From contig MU621286.1 of NCBI GenBank assembly GCA_025399215.1, forward strand, positions 1 to 32,576: a stretch of DNA of 32,576 nt, read 5' to 3'. A model generated the notes under the pieces. That model was not told where the DNA came from, made no database searches, and saw nothing but the letters and a program-made list of their open reading frames with translations. This document shows positions 25,037 to 32,576 of the stretch, one piece after another; position 1 is the first letter of the stretch; every line of letters starts with the position of its first letter. The stretch comes from Globomyces pollinis-pini. Its lineage: Eukaryota > Chytridiomycota > Chytridiomycetes > Rhizophydiales > Globomycetaceae. Position numbers and translations under genes: made by a program.

Positions 25037-25428
25037 ACTTTCGCTTCAAGAAAAGAAAACAGTTTGAGCCGCAACCCGCCATGCCGCCATTGTGCTGCGC
25101 GGAGGCAAACAGTCCCGCACTAAATTTTGTTTCTACGACGCAGAATATAGCTGTGATATGTAGGCGTATAATTTTAAACCAGTAGTAATATTAACCACAA
25201 GAGCTTCATCGCACTTTGGCGTTTACAAACAAAATATGTTAGATACAACCAGTAAAGGCATTACTGCATCTTACAAGATAAATTCTTACTATAAAGCATA
25301 ACTCATTATCAACTTAGCGTTTAGTCTTCACGACATGTTGCAATCGACGTGTGAATTTTGCATTGTCAGAGAGTGATGTCAGATTAATATTTCTTTAAAG
25401 TCGACATTAATTGTTTCTTAACCCTCTA
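25037..25428. promoter_or_regulatory. Divergent intergenic region with GC-rich patch
   Basis: 392 bp between two divergent starts. A GC-rich island at about 25068-25115 stands out in this AT-rich DNA. It contains two copies of CCGCCAT (25076-25082 and 25084-25090), close to the GCCGCCAT core bound by YY1-type zinc fingers in animals. On the minus strand the same copies give two upstream ATGs ahead of the regulator's start. The rest shows no recognised feature. Confidence 0.5.
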
Positions 25429-26727
25429 ATGTCAGAGAGAGAACCAATCCTCAATAGCGATGAATTTCTCTCTTCAACCACTGTATCTTCAAATCGCGTT
25501 GGGATCTTACCCAATAATAGAGAAACCTCGACTAATGGGACTGGAAATTCACGAAGGGAAACTATTAGTATCCTTATACAAGCAGTATTATCACTAGTGT
25601 TAAGGTTATGGTTAGCTACAATGTCAGTATCGATATTGATGTATTTTGTACGAAGAGCAATGCATCCTTTAGTGCATAGCTCTGGGATGTTAATGGATGA
25701 TAGGCCAGTCAACCTGGTAGTTGATGGGATAGATTACGATTGGGAAGCAATTCCAGCGATGTTTGGTCAACCATTAATTGCTCCCATCTCAGGTATCTTT
25801 CAGATTTTTTAATAGTCATAGGACCAATCATGATGATCGATAATTTGGCTTGTACATCATTTGAGGTGGATTTCCCATATATTGACACGAATACAAAGGC
25901 TAAATATCTTCAAAAAGATACCCAACATCTAAACATCACTTCTGATTACTACGGATCCGATGAAATCAACTGGATAGGGGTAGTTGGACGCGGTGGATGT
26001 CCATTCGATCAGAAGGTTCTGATGATGGAACTCGCAGGGTTTCATGCTACAATAGTGGTCAATCATGCCACCGATTTACAGCGGTCAACTGTAAGAATGT
26101 CAGCACATTCGTTAGGGAGTACTATCAATTCCTTTTCGGCATTTATGAGCTACAAGGATGGGATAGAATTAAAGGAAGTTCTTCAAGAAGAGATGGATGA
26201 AATTCATTGGATTCAAATATCACAAAATGAAATAGAGTGGTTTACAAAACGGTCTTTGATGAAATCGGTGGTCGAAATGCTTATACTATTCATGTTGGTA
26301 GTGTTAACTGGATCTGGCCTTTTTATTCTTGGCCTCTGCCTTAAGTTGGGGCATAATTTGGCAGTTCATGGTGATATGTTTATCATGCAAACAATCCATG
26401 AAGCATCGATGCTAGTTTTAGCAACCAGCCCTGAGACCAATCCACCAAAGTTGGCCAAAATTACATTTCCGACACGAATCGTACAAGAATCAGATTTGGT
26501 AGAAGAATGGAAGTCAGGGGGGTTACTTGGCCATGACAATTGCCCTATCTGTATTGAAGAATTTGAGATTGGAGATACACTGCGTCAATTACCATGTCAA
26601 CATGTTTTCCATTCCAATTGGTAAGTGATTAATATATCTAACATCCAGTGTTGATCCTTGGTTATTAGGGCACAATAGACTTTGCCCAGTGTGTAAACAG
26701 GATGTTTTAGTAAAGAAGACCGTGTAA
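25429..26727 (+). CDS. PA-TM-RING family E3 ubiquitin ligase (RNF13-like)
   Basis: Exons 25429-25792, 25816-26620 and 26649-26727 give 415 residues, with introns of 23 and 28 nt. An N-terminal signal-anchor helix (about residues 44-72) is followed by a protease-associated (PA) domain with the typical VGRGGCPFDQK motif. A transmembrane helix lies at about 268-293, then a cytosolic RING-H2 (CPIC, CQHVFH, CVDPWL, CPVC, about 364-407) near the C-terminus. Family members sit in endosomes, lysosomes or vacuoles and ubiquitinate membrane cargo. The RING is split by the last intron inside the conserved HSNC. The ATG at 25429 is the first in frame. Substrates are unknown. Confidence 0.9.
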
Positions 26728-26862
26728 ATGAAATGGGTAGGTTTGTTGAAATGAAATTATTTTTAAAGAATAAAGACTTTAGTTAAACGTAATAAGATAT
26801 TGAAATCATATACTGAATGGTATCGTTATTCAATTTGGAAAAATCTTTGAAATTTACTGGAC

Positions 26863-28472
26863 ATGAGAATCGCAATTCAAGGTTGTTGTCATGGAGAATT
26901 GGATACGATCTACAATAAGCTACTTCAAACTCATTCCTCAACTAAAATTGATTTACTGTTAATCTGTGGTGATTTTCAAGCAATCAGAAACAAATTTGAC
27001 TTGAAATCAATGTCAGTACCTGATAAATTTAAAAAATTGGGTAACTTCTATGAATACTACACTGGGATTAAAAAAGCACCTATTTTGACAGTCTTTATTG
27101 GTGGAAATCATGAAGCGTCCAACTATCTCTTCGAATTGTAACTATATCCGTACTCATATTAGGTTTTACGGAGGATGGGTTTGTCCAAATATATATTATT
27201 TAGGTTCTGCTGGAGTAATCAATATTGGTGGGTTAAGAATTGCTGGAATATCTGGCATATACAACCAATTCAATTATCACAAAGGGTTTTATGAGACCCA
27301 GCCATTTCGAGGAGGTATCAATACCCGCCATTAATTATAGGGGATGTAAAGAGTGTATACCATACAAGAAAGTTTAATGTTGATAAGTTATCTTTGGTAA
27401 GTTCAACAGCAATGGTTAATTTTCCTAGATAAAGAATCCTGTAGATATATTCTTATCACATGATTGGCCTATTGGCATAACAGATCATGGTGATGTGAAA
27501 ACGCTGCTTAAGAAAAAATCCTTTTTCAGAAAAGAAGTTGAAGAGAGACGATTAGGTAATAATCTCGTTCTCAAATTAGGCAGTCCACCTCTTGAATATT
27601 TATTAAATCATATCCAACCCAAGTATTGGTTTTCGGCCCATTTACACGTGCGATTTTCTGCCACAGTTGTTCATGATTCCATTCAAAATGGACCAAAGAT
27701 ACAGACGCAAAAATCCAATGACATAGGCGAATTTAATCCCGATCAAATTGATATAGATGTATCAGATGACGAGATAGATTCAACCGCTAACCCTGATCAA
27801 ATACAAATCGAAGTATCAGATGATGACGAAAATGATACTGCGACTAAAAAACTTAATGATGATAAAGATGAAATCCCAGCACAAAGCGGTTCGAAAAATT
27901 CAGTAAAGAAGCAAAGGTTGGCCAACCGTACAGAGTTCCTAGCACTTGATAAATGTGGCAAACATAGAGAGTTTTTAGAGGTAAAGTTAGACAAGTCATT
28001 TATTTTTATCAGATTGTGGATGTTCCTCACGATGCCAATATTCCAATTGAGGTTCAGTTAGATCGCGAATGGCTATCAATCATCAAATCCACTTATCCGT
28101 ACATATCCTTTCAAAAAAGTCAAAAACATATCCCAAAGGATATTGACAAGTATGCCAATTGTAGTTAAATATTATTAGTGCTTTAAGTGCAAATTTGGCT
28201 TGGATTGAGAATCATTTGGCCGAATTGCGTCCTCCAGAATTCATTGAAACATCCACAGCATACAATGAAAACTTATCAGACAGTATTGATGGTACTATAT
28301 ACTATTTTCGTTGATTTCTCTCATAGAAAGGATTTACTTGAATCCTCAGACTGAGTCCTTATTAGATTCCATCGGAGTTGAAAATCATATAAATGCTGAT
28401 GGAGTTCAAATTTCCGCCGAAGATAAATTGGAAAGCGCAAAAAAACGATTGCTTGACCTATTGGATGGATAA
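26863..28472 (+). CDS. DBR1: RNA lariat debranching enzyme DBR1
   Basis: Exons 26863-27137, 27163-27314, 27341-27396, 27429-27980, 28013-28149, 28179-28291 and 28327-28472 give 476 residues. The metallophosphoesterase motifs are all present: GCCHGELD (with the Cys typical of DBR1), [21 protein letters not shown] and SAHLHVRF. The DBR1 signature FLALDKC and a C-terminal helix also match. The enzyme cuts the 2'-5' bond of excised intron lariats in the nucleus, which matters where most genes carry several introns. An acidic insert between the catalytic core and FLALDKC contains a tandem NPDQI...VSDD repeat (codons within 27735-27833). The C-terminal third is shorter than in animals. Introns are 25-35 nt. 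Confidence 0.93.
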
Positions 28473-28529
28473 AATACACACACATATTTTTAAAAATAAA
28501 AATCATATTAAGTTCAAATAAATAACGCT

Positions 28530-30444
28530 CTACCTTAACTTTGATAGTGCCAAATCATACATATTCTGTGATTGTCCTCCTAATTTATCACTTTCCAAAG
28601 ATTTTCTCAACATCATAAACTGCTCTTTGCCATCAACTACTGGACTATTAACATCGATAGGAGTATTGCTAAAAGAACGATTTAACAAAAATCTAATGTT
28701 AATAATACTGCGAACTTACTCTGGTTGATAAAGCTTTGGTTTAAGTATGGCATTTGAAAATATATCAATACTAGTTTGATCGATTTTGATATCGTGTTTT
28801 TTAATTTGCTCAAGCATCAATTGAATCGAACTTTTGATATTCTTGTTCAAGATCAGATCACAGATCACAAACTCCTTAATAAGTTGAAGGTTCACAATTC
28901 CCAATGATTCTCCTATTTGATAATAAAATTCACAGTCTTTAAATTCTCTCTTTTCTAACACTACGCACTGCATCATTGTCGACAAAATTGCTGGAGACGG
29001 ATACATACCTCTGCTTTCCAGAGTCTTATACCAATGGTGACATTCTTGAAAGTTGCTGTTTTTCATATAGATTGAAATTATTGTTCCAATAGTAAATCGA
29101 TTTGGATATATGTTAAATGAAACCATTTCATCATACACCTTTTTCATCTTTTCCAAATCGCCTTTAAAACCGTAAGTAGATAACAGTATAGAAAACGTTT
29201 CTTGTACAGGTTTCAATCCAAGTGACTTCATTTGCTCATACAATACCAAAACTGTATCCGAGTCGTTAGCTTTCCTACACGAGTCCATGACAGAATGGAA
29301 GTGAACTGCATTAACCTCTTTACCCTGCTCAATCATTTGCTGAAGTGCGCTTCTTGCAGCCCCTGAGTCTTCTATTTTTGAGTACATATCCAAGAGAATT
29401 GAGTAAGCATATGTACTTGGCTTCATAGAATCATCAGTTTCTGATAATTCATTCATTTTGTTAAATATAACCAACACTAAACAAATATTAGTCCCAGAAA
29501 CAAGAAAAGACAAAATGGCAAAATGATTTGAAAAAGTGTTCACTTACCATTTTCACTCTGATTAATGAATTTGTAAGCATTCATCATAGCCGTGTATAGC
29601 TCTTGTGATGGAGGCAATTGTTTCTCTTCCACAATTTTAAGTACATAAGCTACACCACTCTTGTTCTTAAGTTTCGCAAAGGAACTCAAGATTGCAATCA
29701 ACATATGTTCTGTTATTGGAAAAGAGTCGAATTGAGCTTGCTTTATGACCTCTAATGCCTTCCATGGTTCCAAATTATTACAATAAGCAATCACAACATA
29801 GTCATAATATTTTGGCAGTATCTGATAATCATTTTCCGCACAATATCGTATCAAATTATTTGCAGATTCTGGGGGTCCATCTCTTGCATAAAGTTTTAAG
29901 AATAGGGTGATGATTGAATCAGTCAAGACTAAGTTATTATCAATCATGAATTGCAGCATTGATTCCATTGCTCTACCATTTTGTAAATATTGATAATTTG
30001 ATATTAATTTGTAGAAATATTCAGTGGGTACTTCAACTAAAAGGTAAGGAAATATGTTAACAAACAGGTTTGTCCATGATAACGTATTAAAGAGTCCAAC
30101 TTTACGGTAGTGTCAGGAAGTACAAACTTTCTGTTAAAAAGCAGGCATTTTATCATTATCTCTGAGTGATTCCAAGACAAATGTTCGTAAGATTGTAGCA
30201 AAATGAAATTGGAATGAATCACATCTGCATTCAATTTCTTTTGATTGAGAGCAAGAATTAAATCATTCAATATTCTATTTTGAAATGGTTTAATATGAAA
30301 TTCATCTAATTTTTTAACATGGCCGTCCTTTTCTGCAGCTTTTTGCAATTCCTGTAGTCTCTTTGTTTCACGAACCGAGATAAATCTCTTCCAAATAATA
30401 CTCGTTGTTTTAAGATTTCTTCCAATTAATCGTGATCGAATCAT
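28530..30444 (-). CDS. Pentatricopeptide repeat (PPR) protein, probably mitochondrial
   Basis: Minus-strand exons 30066-30444, 29548-30036, 28720-29476 and 28530-28692 give 595 residues. The first 30 residues are basic and hydroxylated with no acids, as in a mitochondrial targeting peptide. At least five PPR-like helix pairs are visible; clear ones begin at PSTYAYSILLDMYSK, AVHFHSVMDSC, QETFSILLSTYG and NRFTIGTIISIYM. PPR proteins bind organellar RNA and act in its stability, processing or translation; the RNA target cannot be read here. The second intron (29477-29547) is 71 nt, more than twice the local norm. The gene converges on DBR1 with 57 bp between stops. Confidence 0.85.
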
Positions 30445-30621
30445 AAAAGTTGTATAGAAAAACGAAAAAAAAAAATATATAAACCTTAATTGAAATGCTG
30501 AAATGTCGACGAATCAGCACAGACTGTAACAGTATCCTAATTCTTGACGGCATTGAATAGAGTGATTAGGATGGAAATAAAGAAAATTTTATTACTGTAC
30601 AAATACTATTTGGCATTGCTT

Positions 30622-32576
30622 TTATATATCCGAGTCCGAATCGTCAAACTTCAAATCTATGTACTGCAATGGATCTGAAGAGAGTATTGATTTGCGATCG
30701 TTCATTGGATTTTTGATTTGGGGCGGTTCTTTTGTAAATGATAATGTTTGGGATTTCCGTAGATTTCCTTCCGAACGATACAATGGTTGTAGATTAGATG
30801 TCTTTCCAGCAGTGCCTACACTAATCAATGGATCAATATTTGCAGATGGTTTAGGAAGGTATTCCAAAGATTTCATTTTGAGTAGTTCTGCTTCTATGGG
30901 TGAATCTTTCACCAGAATAGGTAGATAAGTTATGTTTGATGCAGAATTATGAAAATCTGAATTATGATTTACCACCAATTTTCCTCTCAAGGAAATAATA
31001 TTAGCACTAATACATTGCTCTATCAAACAATGATTGCGTAATAATGCAATTTGTGGCCATGTCGCTGATTCACCAGAGTTTGAATAATATTTGGCCATTG
31101 AAAGATCTGGATTGGCCATAACCAAAGGAAATTTGCTCCACATGATGTGAGGTACAATTGTGATATCTCCCACATACTTTTGACATATCATGGATTTCAC
31201 CTTGAACAATAATGTGTTGGTCATACCCAAATCTATCAACTACCATAATTAGATTTAAAATTCAAAATACCTGCTGTAGGCGATGCTGTATCTCTGATCC
31301 CAATATAGACGCAGTGGAAACAATTGCTCTAGATATAGGTGTGGATCTTTGACCAGAAACATTCAGAAATGGAATGATATACGGATTTGCTAAACATAAG
31401 CCTAAAATAATTCTTTACTTTGACTAACACAATAATGATTGATTCCGAAGTGTTCTGATATTCGCTGCATAGGTAAATCACTAGACTGGTTAAAGTAGTA
31501 ATTTTACCCTTCAACAGATCCATCAATCCATTTATGTCCTATGATTAAAATTTGAATAGCTACCCGATGGATTCCAAGGAACTATTTCCTTGTGAGCATT
31601 CTTTGCTAGTAAAGTTGCTGGTCGAAACACAAATGGTACGGCACAAGACGCAGCACTTTAATACATGAGTGGACAATACTTACACAGCAGATCTGACCAG
31701 TACGTTGGGTGCCGTGAGATAGTTCAAAATGCGCTGCATTTCAAAATCTGTTGAAGAGCTGACTGTGATGTTTAAAATCCTGCGAGTTTTTCTAAATGCT
31801 TCCTGTAAACAATTAAACAGTTCAGATTGATTACCGCGAATGTGATGTCACCGATATTGTTAATCATACATTCATTGAATACTTCAACGTCCATCAACAC
31901 TCCTACAAGTTATCTTGAAGAGATTTTACCAGCTTTTAGTAAACGAGAAATCTTTATAAACCAATTAGAGATTTCATGAGGTCGCTCGAAAAAATTCTAA
32001 GTATCAATATCACTTTCCATTACATAGTTGATAATTTTCGCGTCAAATATCAACGGTAGTTCTTTGTCCGTTTTAGTTCCAACTACTCCAGCAACAATAG
32101 AACCAGAAGAAGATCCTGTAAGCACTCTAGGGAGTAATTTTTGTTCCCATAATGCTTTTACAGTGCCAACATGACACAGACCTTCAAAACATTAAAGCTC
32201 CTCAAGCATACCAAATGTCCCACCACCACTCAAAAGCAAAGCGGTTCGTCCAAATGCCTTTTGTGTGTTCTTCAGAAACTCAAGTTTGTCATTGATTCCA
32301 AATCCTGGTATATCCACATCACAAATAAAGTTGATTTGCTTCGTCACTTCATCAATGTAGTCTTCGATTAATGCTTTGGTTCCAACATGCGTCTTTTCAT
32401 ACAACTTGGACATTAGTAGTCAATCTAGCTTACTCGAGGATTTCCCATATCTCCTAAATTACGACATAGTGAAGTTCGAAGATTGAAAATCATGGCTGGT
32501 ATATCCCCATTCCTTCGAATGGTTCGTAGAATATTTAAACGATCTTTGATTAAATCGTAGTCGAAATCGTTTGATT
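30622..32576 (-). CDS. Patatin-like triacylglycerol lipase/phospholipase (SDP1/Tgl3-5 type), 5' end missing
   Basis: The gene runs off the right edge. Visible minus-strand exons are 32434-32576, 32212-32404, 32024-32181, 31930-31996, 31835-31902, 31684-31802, 31564-31655, 31508-31538, 31419-31480, 31271-31389 and 30622-31239, about 555 residues. A DUF3336 region (LCRNLGDMGNPRLY, VGTKALIEDYIDEV) precedes the patatin domain: oxyanion loop SGGGTFGLCHVG, nucleophile elbow GSSSG and catalytic aspartate in DGSVEGDLP. This combination is that of yeast Tgl3/4/5 and plant SDP1, which hydrolyse stored triacylglycerol on lipid droplets. The C-terminal about 130 residues are polar and end DDSDSDI. An in-frame TAG at 31997-31999 lies inside a 27-nt intron. 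Introns are 25-32 nt. Confidence 0.9.

Noticed and set aside
31997..31999. In-frame TAG in the lipase gene
   Set aside because: It lies at the end of a 27-nt intron (31997-32023) and its removal joins conserved sequence.

Overview
The window is a gene-dense, AT-rich piece of a eukaryotic nuclear genome: 15 protein genes in 32.6 kb, standard stop codons, and intergenic gaps as short as 28 bp. A Zn2Cys6 cluster fused to a GATA finger points to the fungal lineage. IQUB and LRRGUK homologues, both flagellum-linked families, point to a flagellated, early-branching fungus or fungal relative (zoosporic/rozellid/aphelid/chytrid type). The species is not identified; this placement is inference.

The dominant feature is a set of tiny spliceosomal introns. 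I rebuilt every gene by joining reading frames at GT...AG boundaries against remembered family sequences, giving about 93 introns. Nearly all are 22-37 nt, usually with TAAC, TAAT or TGAC shortly before the AG. Many real genes therefore look like strings of broken ORFs. Two introns are longer (71 and 84 nt). The 84-nt one, in the VPS34 gene, reads as three abutting minimal introns.

Layout: a G-alpha subunit (796-2097 +) and a HAD phosphatase (2152-2900 -); a CaMKK-type kinase (3229-5353 +); a PUF RNA-binding protein with an IQ motif (5723-7889 +); LRRGUK (7998-10093 +); a very large ankyrin/RING/RING/Smr protein (10231-14399 +); a second G-alpha in inverted orientation (14544-15869 -); the class III PI3-kinase VPS34 (16042-19010 -), sharing a 71-bp divergent promoter with an ITFG1 homologue (19082-21421 +); IQUB (21450-24003 -); a GATA + Zn2Cys6 regulator (24172-25036 -); a PA-TM-RING ubiquitin ligase (25429-26727 +); lariat debranching enzyme DBR1 (26863-28472 +); a mitochondrial-type PPR protein (28530-30444 -); and a patatin/DUF3336 lipase (30622 to beyond the right edge, -).

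The genes do not form an operon or one pathway. Themes that recur are signalling and membrane traffic (two G-alphas, CaMKK, VPS34, lipase), RNA metabolism (PUF, DBR1, PPR, Smr), ubiquitin ligation (PA-TM-RING, double-RING protein) and the flagellar axoneme (LRRGUK, IQUB). No tRNA, rRNA, transposon or CRISPR array was recognised.
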